Origin: Thiomicrorhabdus sp965602805
Lineage (GTDB): Bacteria; Pseudomonadota; Gammaproteobacteria; Thiomicrospirales; Thiomicrospiraceae
Assembly: GCA_965602805.1 (NCBI GenBank)
Contig: CBFCZK010000004.1
Location: 124,001 to 188,000, forward strand
Length of the DNA stretch: 64,000 nt
Direction of reading: 5' to 3'
Shown here: piece after piece, positions 51,935-60,468 of the stretch
Position numbering within the stretch: position 1 is the stretch's first letter
Layout: every line of letters begins with the position of its first letter
Notes under the pieces: generated by a model
Seen by the model: only the letters and a program-made list of their open reading frames with translations
Databases searched by the model: none
What the model was told of the DNA's origin: nothing
Position numbers and translations under genes: made by a program

Positions 51935-52771
51935 TTAAAGCAATTCGATATAGCCATCTTTGTACGTTGGATAGCGGAATTCATAACCCGTTGCTCTGAT
52001 TTTAGCGTTGGATATACGCTTATTGCTGCGCATCATACGAGCGCCTTCCGAAGGCTCTTTATGCTCGACTTCTGGAAGACTCAGCTCTTCGGCTAACCAC
52101 TCATAAACATCGCATGACAAAGACGGTAGGTCATCTACACCCACATAAAGCGATTCAACGCTTTCTGGATTACTTTCACTTAAATTTAAAAGGTGGGTCA
52201 GCATTCCTGAACAATCGCTAGAATGAATGCGATTACTCCAAACATCATCCATACAATGCGCTTTGCCGGCACGTACCAAATCAATTAAATGGGTGCGGCC
52301 TGGTCCATAAATCCCACCAAAACGGACAACCGTTGCGGGGAAGTTGCTCTCTAAGGCAATCGTTTCGCCTTCTAATAAACGTTTGGTTGAAAAACTGGTG
52401 TCGTGGGTAGGGCTAGATTCGCTGACTAACTCGCCATCGTTTTGACCAAAGACCGAAGAGCTGGAGACAAAGAACAGTCGCTTGATTGCTTGGCCTTGCA
52501 AAGTGTGCAGTAGGTTTTTTAAACCTAATACATAAGCTTGGTAATAGGCGGAATCTTTAAATTTACCCGCGGAAGCCATATAAAAAACATAATCTATCTT
52601 GTCGGGAAGGTTATTGATTTTGGCGGTTAAATTCGCTTCGATGGGGGTGATGCAGTCAGGCAAGGCATCAATGTTCCGGCGTAAACCAAAAACTTTATGT
52701 CCTTGTTCTGTCAACTCGGTACCCAGTAAGCAACCCACATCACCACAGCCTGCAATTAAAATATTAGCCAT
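51935..52771 (-). CDS. NAD(P)-binding SDR/epimerase-like protein (YeeZ type)
   Basis: Extended short-chain dehydrogenase fold, 278 residues. N-terminal nucleotide site ILIAGCGDVGCLLG, VFYMASAG, FVSSSSVFGQ and VVRFGGIYGPGR. The usual YxxxK pair is not obvious (segment FSTKRLLEGE), as in the atypical YeeZ-like group, so enzymatic activity is uncertain. The ATG at 52771 has GGGAGA upstream; the open frame runs 51 codons further into repeat sequence, which I do not believe is translated. Confidence 0.82.
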   Translation of the reverse strand: MANILIAGCGDVGCLLGTELTEQGHKVFGLRRNIDALPDCITPIEANLTAKINNLPDKIDYVFYMASAGKFKDSAYYQAYVLGLKNLLHTLQGQAIKRLFFVSSSSVFGQNDGELVSESSPTHDTSFSTKRLLEGETIALESNFPATVVRFGGIYGPGRTHLIDLVRAGKAHCMDDVWSNRIHSSDCSGMLTHLLNLSESNPESVESLYVGVDDLPSLSCDVYEWLAEELSLPEVEHKEPSEGARMMRSNKRISNAKIRATGYEFRYPTYKDGYIELL

Positions 52772-52867
52772 ATTAATTTCTCCCTGTTTTGTCCATAGTA
52801 AATCAAAAACGGAAAATCGAAAAGCGAAATAAGTACTGAAAATAGAGTTGTTTTCAATAAGGGTTTG

Positions 52868-52945
52868 ACCAGGCCTGGTTGGTTTTGATTTTAGGGTGTT
52901 TGCGGATGAAAAAGATTGAACCACGAAGTCGCGAAGGCACGAAGG
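52868..52945. repeat. ACCAGGCCTGGT plus left-half CACGAAG repeat
   Basis: Exact palindrome at 52868-52879, then TTGAACCACGAAGTCGCGAA and GGCACGAAGG. Confidence 0.8.
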
Positions 52946-52992
52946 TTTTGCTTATTGATAGGGGTTTTACGTTTGGCTGAATTTGAGGTAAT

Positions 52993-53028
52993 AAAAAACC
53001 GCGAGAGGAATAAATCCTTTCGCGGTTT
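52993..53028 (-). terminator. Terminator of the FadL-type gene
   Basis: AAACCGCGAGAGGA and TCCTTTCGCGGTTT form a long stem; the reverse strand continues with TTTT. Confidence 0.9.
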
Positions 53029-53067
53029 AAGGTTAAAACTAACTAATTTTTAGCGGTTGCTAAGTAA

Positions 53068-54333
53068 TTAGAAGTTGTAACGAACGTTTACACTGTAAGA
53101 AGCTTGCGAATGCTTAGTTGTGTTGTCAGATGCATCTGTATAAGAAGTCTCTGAAAGGGCATATGTAACACCAGATGTATCTACAGTTGTTTCTACTTCA
53201 GTAGCAATAACTACAGCAGCATCAATTGCAACATTTTTAGTTAGGTTATAACCACCACCGATTGAGAAGTGTTGTTCAGTTGTTGCAGGGAAGAACATGT
53301 TGTTGAACATGTTAACAACTGCACCTTTGTAAGAAGTCGTTCCATCTTGCTTTTTGATAGGGTTGTCTGCTTTGTTGTAACCCGCGCCTACCCAGTAACC
53401 ATTACCTTGGTATTTAGCACCTAAAGCAATAACGTTCTGATCTTCCCAGCCAAAATCCTTATAACCTTTAGCGTCTGACCAGCGTACTTGTTTAGCGTCA
53501 GCTGTTAGAGTGTAGTTGCCCATTTTATATGCAACACCTGCTTTTAACTCAGCAGGTTGGTCTAGGTCATCTGCAAATGGTGCAGTGAAGTCAGCGCCTA
53601 CGAAAGGAGCTGATGCAGTAGAAAGCTGGTTGTCATATTTCATGCCAATAGCAGAGGTGTAGCTTGCCGCTACAGTTAGCTCTTTATTTACATCAAAATA
53701 ACCACCTACGCTATATCCAAAGCCAAGGTCAGAAGCAGCGCCGCTACCAACTCTATATGTGTCACTGTTATTCATGTCATAGCTGATATCTAGAGCGCCA
53801 TATTGAATGATTGGAGAGAAGCCAATTCCGAAGTTAGCTTCGTTATAAGCTAAAGTAGGGACAAAACGCATGATTTGAAGGTTTGACATAGCTTCAAATT
53901 GCTTCATTTCAGCGCCACCTGGGTTGATTTCGTTGTCAGAATAATTAACCCCCATACCTGAAGTTCCGTACATTCCTATACCGAAAGTTAACGTTTCGTT
54001 AATGCGGCTTGTTAGAGATACAGAAGGGATGACGTAAGTGTCTGCGCTGCTTGTTGCAGGTGATTTCTCTCCATCATACAATCTTGCTAGGCCATCATTG
54101 CTAACGTCAGGCTTGAATAAAGTGCCACCGAAAGAAAATTCAGTGCCAGTTGATTTACCAATCATTGCAGGGTTAACGATAACGTTTTCAGCACCGTAAT
54201 AAGCTGCAACACCTGTTCCACCCATTGCAGAAGACTGTGTGCCAACACCAGTCATGTTTGTTCCGTTTGTTGCCATTGCTGATGAAGCAAAGATTGTTGC
54301 TGAAACAGCTAGAGCTACTTTAGTCATTTTCAT
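53068..54333 (-). CDS. FadL/TodX-type outer-membrane transport protein
   Basis: 421-residue beta-barrel for hydrophobic substrates. Signal peptide about 1-21 (ASSAMA), then the family start TNGTNMTGVGTQSSAMGGTG that forms the N-terminal hatch. The barrel part has alternating hydrophobic strands and ends in a C-terminal aromatic (NVRYNF) needed for BAM insertion. NPAMIG matches the FadL NPA motif. Substrate unknown; fatty acids or other hydrophobic compounds, possibly relevant to sulfur compounds, cannot be decided. Confidence 0.88.
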   Translation of the reverse strand: MKMTKVALAVSATIFASSAMATNGTNMTGVGTQSSAMGGTGVAAYYGAENVIVNPAMIGKSTGTEFSFGGTLFKPDVSNDGLARLYDGEKSPATSSADTYVIPSVSLTSRINETLTFGIGMYGTSGMGVNYSDNEINPGGAEMKQFEAMSNLQIMRFVPTLAYNEANFGIGFSPIIQYGALDISYDMNNSDTYRVGSGAASDLGFGYSVGGYFDVNKELTVAASYTSAIGMKYDNQLSTASAPFVGADFTAPFADDLDQPAELKAGVAYKMGNYTLTADAKQVRWSDAKGYKDFGWEDQNVIALGAKYQGNGYWVGAGYNKADNPIKKQDGTTSYKGAVVNMFNNMFFPATTEQHFSIGGGYNLTKNVAIDAAVVIATEVETTVDTSGVTYALSETSYTDASDNTTKHSQASYSVNVRYNF

Positions 54334-54716
54334 TTTTATTATTACTCTCTTAAGTATGTTGAAGTCTTTGCGAGTGAATCGGCGAAAGGCTTCTAGTGTT
54401 TGGCAGACTTCCTATCTGCGTAAATTTCAGGAGTAACTATGCATGAAAAATTATCCTTTTGGTAATTAAATAATTTTTATGACTTATCAGTAGTTCTGAT
54501 TCGCCTTGCAGGGATAAGATTATTTTATATAGGGATAGTTTTAGTTAAGAGTGTCTGTGCTTAACTTGTTGAAATTAGGCTGTTTTATTGTTTTGTTTTA
54601 GTCGCGTGGATTAGGCTTAGATAAGCTTTATTAGTGGTAGGTTAAGAATATTCTTATATAAATATAATTAATTAGAACATTGTTTCTTGGTTGAGAGTGT
54701 TGAGCGCCATGAAGAT
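54334..54716. other. AT-rich spacer upstream of the FadL-type gene
   Basis: About 380 bp without a gene. No dispersed repeats or clear promoter motif were seen; it should hold the promoter of the reverse-strand porin gene. Confidence 0.4.
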
Positions 54717-54719
54717 ATA

Positions 54720-54757
54720 AAAAAACCGTAAGAGATTTGCATCTGCTTACGGCTTTT
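54720..54757 (-). terminator. Terminator of the DUF302 lipoprotein gene
   Basis: AAAAACCGTAAG and CTTACGGCTTTTT; reverse strand ends in seven T. Confidence 0.88.
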
Positions 54758-54788
54758 TGGCTGCTGTTCAGGCTGGTTATATTAAATG

Positions 54789-54800
54789 ACCAGGCCTGGT
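54789..54800. repeat. ACCAGGCCTGGT palindrome
   Basis: Exact copy (ATGACCAGGCCTGGTTAG) between the DUF302 gene stop and its terminator. Confidence 0.9.
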
Positions 54801-54827
54801 TAGCTTTATAACTTTAAAACGATTGGC

Positions 54828-55397
54828 TTAGAATTCGCCAGTTTTACCTTTCTCTAGCATTTCCCACATAGTGTTACGTACAGCCATAGTTGCTTCTAGC
54901 AATTCAGGAGGCATTTTTTTACCCATTTTGATTGCCATGTCCATGTTCATTGTATAGATGTGAAGACCGTCTGGTTCACCAACGATGTTTACACGACAAG
55001 GAAGGAAGCCAGCCATTGCAGGAGAGAAATCAGTCATTTTACGTGCGGTTTCTGGGTTACAGAAAGACATAACGTGAATTACGTCAGATTCGATGCCACG
55101 TGCTATAAGTTCTTCAGATAAAGGTAATTCACCAACGTTTTTGATGTTGTTGTTTACACCAACAGCATTAATCGCATCAATAACGTCTTCAAGTGTAATG
55201 CCTTCGTCTACTTTAACTTCCCACATAGTTGCATCAGCGATATCGCCTTCAGACTCAACCCATTTGTCCCAGACTTGCATGAATGTCTCACCAGCGCCGT
55301 CGTTTAGTTGGCCGATAGCATTGATTGTTCCACAACCAGAAAGAGTTGTTACTGCTGCAGCAAGAATACCTGCCTTGAATAAGTTTGCTAATTTCAT
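54828..55397 (-). CDS. DUF302-domain lipoprotein
   Basis: About 189 residues. Lipoprotein signal with lipobox LSGC near residue 22 (AAAVTTLSGCGTINAIG). The DUF302 fold covers about 100-165: VIHVMSFCNPETARKM, LPCRVNIVGEPDGLHIYTMN. The family is frequent in sulfur oxidisers and near redox genes; function unresolved. Start at 55397 has CGGAG upstream; the open frame extends 14 codons more. Confidence 0.82.
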   Translation of the reverse strand: MKLANLFKAGILAAAVTTLSGCGTINAIGQLNDGAGETFMQVWDKWVESEGDIADATMWEVKVDEGITLEDVIDAINAVGVNNNIKNVGELPLSEELIARGIESDVIHVMSFCNPETARKMTDFSPAMAGFLPCRVNIVGEPDGLHIYTMNMDMAIKMGKKMPPELLEATMAVRNTMWEMLEKGKTGEF

Positions 55398-55535
55398 TAT
55401 GTTCTCCGTTGAATATGAGGTGTTTCTCTGTTTACGCAAGCTAGATTACTGGTTCTGGGGTGAAAAGCAATCTGATTTTTTTTGGTGTTTAATAACAATA
55501 ACTTATTAAGAAACGCTAATACGCTAATATCATTT

Positions 55536-56690
55536 TTACTTATGGGTGTTAAAGGCCAATGATTTTAATAGCTTAGTTGCTTTTTTGTCGTTTATTTTAC
55601 TCAGTGAGTGATTGCTCCACTCGCGATAAATTGGAAAGTTTCGTCGATATAATTCATATTTATTATGGATTTCACTCATTGCATCTGCTCGAATTGCAGA
55701 ATCATCATTGTGTATATCGTGTGTTTTTTTAAATATAATATTTAGAGTGTTTTGGGTTGAGCCGTTTTCATTAATGGAGATCGTAGGTGGTGCGCTTGGT
55801 AGTTCTTTTTTCCATTCGAATTGTTGAGGAATGTTCCAGAATTCACACAAACTTTGGTAGACCATTTGGCTACCGGCAACCTTGGCATCTAATGAGTGAC
55901 CGGCAATATGCGGTGTCGCTAAGTAAGCCGTTTTGTATAGGGCTTCAGAAACAAAGGGTTCGTTTTCCCAGCAATCAATGACATTGGCCAGCGTTTGAGT
56001 TTTACTCCATGCAGCTTCATTAATAATGCCACCGCGTGCAGCGTTGATGATTATTTGATGGGGCTGGATTTGACTGAGGCGTTGTGCACTCAGTAAATCA
56101 AAGGTAGCATCTTCTCCGTTGGTGGTGAGTGGTGTGTGGAAGGTGATGATGTCTGCGGTAAGGCAAGTCTGCAAATCCACGAATTCGTCTGCTTGATTCA
56201 CTCCTGTTTTTTTGAGTGCTTCATTACGTTCTCTAGGCGGGTCATTTAATAAGCATTTAATACCGAGTAGTTTGGCTTTTTCATAAACCAAACTGCCGAC
56301 ATGACCGACCCCAATAATGCCGAGGGTTTTATCCGTTAAATCAAATCCTTTTGTTTCAGCTAAATCAAACATCGCGCTGATGACAAATTCTGCCACTGAG
56401 TTAGCGTTGCAGCCTTGGGCGGAATAAAATTCAATATTTTTGCTTTTTAGGTAGGCCTGGTCAATATGGTCTAGTCCAACCACGGTGCTGCCAACGAATT
56501 TAATCGAACTGCCTTCCAGTAACTCGGCATTGACTTGTGTTCTCGAGCGGACAATTAAGGCATCTGCATGTTTAACAGAAGTTGCATCAATGCTTTTGCC
56601 TGGTAGGGTTATGACGTTACCCAAATGCGAAAAGATAGCTTTGGCATAGGGGATAGCGTCATCGATGACGATTGTTTTTTGAGTTGTCAT
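55536..56690 (-). CDS. pdxB: Erythronate-4-phosphate dehydrogenase
   Basis: Second step of the DXP-dependent pyridoxal phosphate pathway. D-2-hydroxyacid dehydrogenase fold with NAD site LGIIGVGHVGSLVYE, catalytic Arg in NAARGGIINE, Glu in CWENEP and His in PHIAGHSLDAK. C-terminal PdxB dimerisation domain present. 384 residues. A DQAY codon run carries the half-motif GACCAGGCCTA near 56452. Confidence 0.93.
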   Translation of the reverse strand: MTTQKTIVIDDAIPYAKAIFSHLGNVITLPGKSIDATSVKHADALIVRSRTQVNAELLEGSSIKFVGSTVVGLDHIDQAYLKSKNIEFYSAQGCNANSVAEFVISAMFDLAETKGFDLTDKTLGIIGVGHVGSLVYEKAKLLGIKCLLNDPPRERNEALKKTGVNQADEFVDLQTCLTADIITFHTPLTTNGEDATFDLLSAQRLSQIQPHQIIINAARGGIINEAAWSKTQTLANVIDCWENEPFVSEALYKTAYLATPHIAGHSLDAKVAGSQMVYQSLCEFWNIPQQFEWKKELPSAPPTISINENGSTQNTLNIIFKKTHDIHNDDSAIRADAMSEIHNKYELYRRNFPIYREWSNHSLSKINDKKATKLLKSLAFNTHK

Positions 56691-56930
56691 GGGCGTGGGT
56701 CTTTATGGTGACGATGGAATAATTGCCTACAATACGGTTCAAGGTTTGTTTTGTAAACAGTAAATGTGATTTGTAAATATTATGAATTCTATGAATGAGA
56801 CCTATAATAGGTGTCAAATTTAAAAGGTTGGATTTGGTAAGTCTATCCAAAGCCATCCAAGTTGATCTAAGCCATTGTGGAATTAAATAACGACATTGCC
56901 AAGTTTTAATAAAGAGTAAAGGAGGTCTGT

Positions 56931-57578
56931 TTGAATACCAAACCCGTCACAGAATTGATTTCTAGTCAAAATGGTCAAATTGAGGTGCGTTATAAAGGTC
57001 TGCCATCCGAAAATATCAACGATCAGAAAGTGGTCAAATTAGTCGTCCTGAGTCATCCACATCCTTTGTATGGTGGCACGATGAATAATAAGGTAGTCAC
57101 GACGATGGAGCGTGCCTTTCAAGCATTAGGGTATGTGACGGTCGCCTACAATTTTAGGGGCGTTGGCAATAGTTCAGGAGAGCATGACCAAGGAATAGGT
57201 GAGCAAGACGATTTGTTTCAGGTCGTTGAATGGGCAAAAACGCGGTTTGAGAGTACGCATGTAACCTTGGCTGGGTTTTCGTTCGGTAGTTATGTGACAT
57301 TGAAAGCCTATAAGGCATTTAATAAACTGCTTGGGGTAGATGCTTTATGCACCATTGCACCGCCTGTTGGCCTGTATGATTTTTCTGACATTCATCCCGT
57401 TCAAGTGCCTTGGACCTTAATTCAAGGGGGCAGGGACGAAGTTGTTTCAGCGCCTGAAATTTTGCATTGGGCTATGTCCGGTGATTATCAGCCAGATATC
57501 TATTGGCGGGCAGAGGCCAGTCACTTTTTACATGGAGAGTTAATATGGTTGAAAAATATTATTCAGCTCTCATATTAG
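56931..57578 (+). CDS. Alpha/beta hydrolase (COG2945 type)
   Basis: 215 residues, cytoplasmic. Typical COG2945 features: VVLSHPHPLYGGTMNNKVV, YNFRGVGNSSGEHD, nucleophile elbow LAGFSFGSYV, acid in LIQGGRDEVV and His in EASHFLHGE. Start is TTG with a very strong AAAGGAGG five bases upstream. Substrate unknown. Confidence 0.9.
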   Translation: MNTKPVTELISSQNGQIEVRYKGLPSENINDQKVVKLVVLSHPHPLYGGTMNNKVVTTMERAFQALGYVTVAYNFRGVGNSSGEHDQGIGEQDDLFQVVEWAKTRFESTHVTLAGFSFGSYVTLKAYKAFNKLLGVDALCTIAPPVGLYDFSDIHPVQVPWTLIQGGRDEVVSAPEILHWAMSGDYQPDIYWRAEASHFLHGELIWLKNIIQLSY

Positions 57579-57639
57579 AGTCCTGAGCGTTGTTTTTAAA
57601 TGGGTTCTTAGAGAAATGGTTGGGTTGCGAGATTAAAAC

Positions 57640-57669
57640 TATCAATATAAGAGTTTGCTTATATTGATA
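57640..57669. promoter_or_regulatory. 30-bp palindromic operator overlapping the efflux-operon promoter
   Basis: Perfect 12-bp arms TATCAATATAAG and CTTATATTGATA with a 6-bp spacer AGTTTG. The right arm supplies the -35 box of the promoter at 57664-57691. Confidence 0.7.
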
Positions 57670-57691
57670 TTTACTTATAAATGCTTATAAT
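57664..57691 (+). promoter_or_regulatory. Sigma-70 promoter of the RND efflux operon
   Basis: TTGATA at 57664-57669, 16-bp spacer, TATAAT at 57686-57691. About 200 bp of leader, including a hairpin at 57815, separates it from the first gene. Confidence 0.65.
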
Positions 57692-57814
57692 GCGCAATAT
57701 TAGTAAATTCTTATATGCTAATAAGCTTGTGTTATGACTAGGTTATCGCTAAGCTTATGCGAAATTATGTTCAATGATAAAGTTAGCTTATAGCTAGGGT
57801 AATCAAACGTAGAG

Positions 57815-57840
57815 AAAAAGGGTGTAATAACACCCTTTTT
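57815..57840 (+). terminator. Hairpin with T run in the efflux-operon leader
   Basis: Perfect arms AAAAAGGGTG and CACCCTTTTT around TAATAA, 56 bp before the tolC-like start. As it lies downstream of the promoter it may act as an attenuator, or it may end transcription from the hydrolase gene. Confidence 0.75.
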
Positions 57841-57895
57841 GTGTAATTTAACCCTAGGTTTATAGCGTTCTTGAATCAGGTTTTTTGGAGTAAAA

Positions 57896-59257
57896 ATGAA
57901 ACAAGCAAAAACATTCAAATTTAAGTTATCGGTATTGGCAGTCTCTTCTTCTCTCTCTTTTAATGCCTTTGCAGAAACTTATGATTTTAAAAAGTGTGTT
58001 GAAAGTGCTTTAAGTCAAAATCCAGAAATGGATGTGAGTTCTGCTCGTATTCAGCAAGCTGAATCGGCTTTCGGTAAAGCAGAAGCAAGCCGTTTACCGA
58101 AAATCACCTTGTCTATGACGGGTTCAAGTTCTGATAATCCTTTAAATGTGTTCGGCATGAAACTTCAGCAACGTAGTGTTGTTCAAGGGGATATGTTTGA
58201 TGCTAATGGTACTGCTGACCCTCTAAATAATCCAGAAGCACACACAGATTTTAATACGCGATTAGAAGTCTTATTGCCTGTTTGGAATGGTGGCAAAATT
58301 GGTAGTTATGAAGATCAAGCAGCCGCAATGATTCAAGCCGCCCGTCAAGGCGATGTCGCAGTGCAGCAATATCTGACCTTTAATGTCTATCAAGCTTATG
58401 AAGCCGTGCACGCCGCACGTTCTTATATTAACGTTGCCAAACAGGCCAAACTGACTGCAGATGAGTTCGTTAGAACGACTAAAAATTTGGTAGATCAAGG
58501 AATAGTGGTTCGCTCTGAGCATTTAAGTGCAAAAGTGAACCAGTCATCGGCTGAAGTGGCTTTATTGAAAGCGCAAGGTCAAGAGCAGATCGCTTTAGAT
58601 ACTTTAAAAATGTTAATGAACGTTGAGGCTAATAAGGATGTTGATGTTGCTGAGCGCACTGATTTAGAGCTGCCTGCCGCTTCGGTTGAAGAGTTGTTAA
58701 CAATGGCAATGGCAACCAATCCTCAGTTAGAAGCGAAACGCAAAGAGGCATCCTCTACAGCGTTTGCAATTGATGCGGCTAAGGCAGATTATTACCCGAG
58801 TTTTAATGTCATGTTAAGACAAGATTGGAATGATGAGACTTTAGGGTTGAGTGATAGTTCTTATACGGTTGCCGGAGTTGTTTCTTGGAAAATCAGCGAC
58901 TTTGGTGTGACCAGTAATACGGTTGATATGGCGAATGCAGCTGCACTTGAGAAAAAATCCGCTTTACGTTCTGAAGAAAATAAGACGCGTTTAGAAGTCT
59001 TAACCGCATGGCGCAAGATGGAAGTTGCGAATAAGCAGGTTGATTTTAACTTGTTGGCGGTTCAACAGGCGGGTGAAGCGCAAAACTTAATCCTAAAGCG
59101 TTACAAGGGTGGGGTTTCTACCATGACCGAAGTGTTAGCCACACAAACTCAATTGGATAAGGCGAGAGCGGAATTGGTCTCGGCTAAATATGACGTAAAT
59201 GTATTTAAGGCTAAGATTCGTCTAGTCACAGGCTCCATGAATGTTAAAGATTTGTAA
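57896..59257 (+). CDS. TolC-family outer-membrane efflux protein
   Basis: Outer-membrane channel of a tripartite pump. Signal peptide about 1-25 (LSFNAFAE), then the repeated helical halves: CVESALSQNPEMDVSSARIQQAE and, in the second half, MATNPQLEAKRKEASST. 453 residues. TTGGAG before the ATG. Forms an operon with the next two genes (69 bp and 2 bp gaps). Confidence 0.92.
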   Translation: MKQAKTFKFKLSVLAVSSSLSFNAFAETYDFKKCVESALSQNPEMDVSSARIQQAESAFGKAEASRLPKITLSMTGSSSDNPLNVFGMKLQQRSVVQGDMFDANGTADPLNNPEAHTDFNTRLEVLLPVWNGGKIGSYEDQAAAMIQAARQGDVAVQQYLTFNVYQAYEAVHAARSYINVAKQAKLTADEFVRTTKNLVDQGIVVRSEHLSAKVNQSSAEVALLKAQGQEQIALDTLKMLMNVEANKDVDVAERTDLELPAASVEELLTMAMATNPQLEAKRKEASSTAFAIDAAKADYYPSFNVMLRQDWNDETLGLSDSSYTVAGVVSWKISDFGVTSNTVDMANAAALEKKSALRSEENKTRLEVLTAWRKMEVANKQVDFNLLAVQQAGEAQNLILKRYKGGVSTMTEVLATQTQLDKARAELVSAKYDVNVFKAKIRLVTGSMNVKDL

Positions 59258-59326
59258 TTCCGTGACGACGGCAGAAGCAAGTTTAGAGCATGTTTAAAAC
59301 AAATTTAAAGAAATAAGGGATTCATT

Positions 59327-60466
59327 ATGAGACAGATGTCTAAGATATTAACCGCATTATTGCTGGTTACAACGCTTGGTTTAACCGGTTGTACAGAGGA
59401 ATCGCAGCAAGCTGAGGTGAGTTCCGCTCAGGTGTTTAAAGCCAGTGTAGTCACCGTTGAGTTAGGTGAAATCCCAATGATGGCGGTCGTTCCTGGTTCT
59501 ATTGTGCCTGAGCAAAAAGCGCAAATCTCTTCACGTTTAATTGGTTATATCAAAGGCTTGGAAGTAAAAGTAGGGCAAACGGTAAAGCGTGGTCAATTGT
59601 TGTTTAGTATCGATTCAGCAGATATTAAGAGTCAAATTGTGCAAGCAAATGCAGGTTATCAACAGGCAATTGCCGGTTTAACGGATGCGAAGTTAGATTA
59701 CGATCGCTTTACACTACTTTATAAAGAAGATTCTGTTTCAAAACAGCAGTATGACAAAATTCGCTTGCAATATAGTGTCGCGCAGCAAAATGTTGCGGCG
59801 GCTAAGTCTGCTTTAAATCAGGCAAAAGAGCAGCTTAATTATGCAAACGTTAAAGCACCTTTTGATGGTGTTATTGTTGACAAAATGGCGGTTGCCGGAG
59901 ATTTAGCTTCTCCTGGTAAGCCGATTGTAGTAATTGAAAATGCAGCTTCTTTAATTGTTCAGACGGAAGTTGCGGGTGATTTGTTCGCAGTCATTAAAAT
60001 GGGCGATGAGGCGAGTGTTGTAGTCGATGGGCAGCCAGAGCCACTAGTCGGCACAATTTATACTTTAGTAAGCTCAGCTAATCCTAAAACACGCACGCAT
60101 ACGGTTAAATTGAGTTTGCCGGTCATTAGTAATGTCAATAGTGGTACGTTTGCTCGTGTAAGTTTTAAACGTGATGTTCGTCAAACCATGATGGTTCCAA
60201 AATCTGCGATTGTAAATAGGGCAGGTATTGAAGGTGTTTTTGTCAATGAGAATGGCAAGGCATTTTTCCATATGGTGCGTACGGGGCTGGAAATTGGTGA
60301 TAAGGTTGAAGTTCAAGCAGGATTAGCTTTGGGTGAGCAAATCGTAGTCGATAATAATCAAAGCATGTTGAACGGTGATGTTGTAGAAATTATCGGTCAA
60401 AAAGCGCCAGTTGAACCAGAAGCAGTTATCGGCAATGAAGCTGAGACCGATGCCAAAGGGGCTTAA
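59327..60466 (+). CDS. RND membrane-fusion protein (periplasmic adaptor, lipoprotein)
   Basis: Links the RND pump to the outer-membrane channel. Lipobox LTGC at residues 19-22 (LGLTGCTEE), so it is anchored in the inner membrane by lipid. The lipoyl halves are PEQKAQISSRLIGYIKGL and NVKAPFDGVIVDKM, with a helical hairpin between about 95 and 155. 379 residues. It ends 2 bp before the pump gene. Confidence 0.92.
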   Translation: MRQMSKILTALLLVTTLGLTGCTEESQQAEVSSAQVFKASVVTVELGEIPMMAVVPGSIVPEQKAQISSRLIGYIKGLEVKVGQTVKRGQLLFSIDSADIKSQIVQANAGYQQAIAGLTDAKLDYDRFTLLYKEDSVSKQQYDKIRLQYSVAQQNVAAAKSALNQAKEQLNYANVKAPFDGVIVDKMAVAGDLASPGKPIVVIENAASLIVQTEVAGDLFAVIKMGDEASVVVDGQPEPLVGTIYTLVSSANPKTRTHTVKLSLPVISNVNSGTFARVSFKRDVRQTMMVPKSAIVNRAGIEGVFVNENGKAFFHMVRTGLEIGDKVEVQAGLALGEQIVVDNNQSMLNGDVVEIIGQKAPVEPEAVIGNEAETDAKGA

Positions 60467-60468
60467 TC

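Noticed and set aside
52772..52924. N-terminal extension of the SDR gene
   Set aside because: The extra 51 codons are translated spacer containing the 12-mer; the ATG at 52771 has a proper GGGAGA site and gives the normal nucleotide-binding start.
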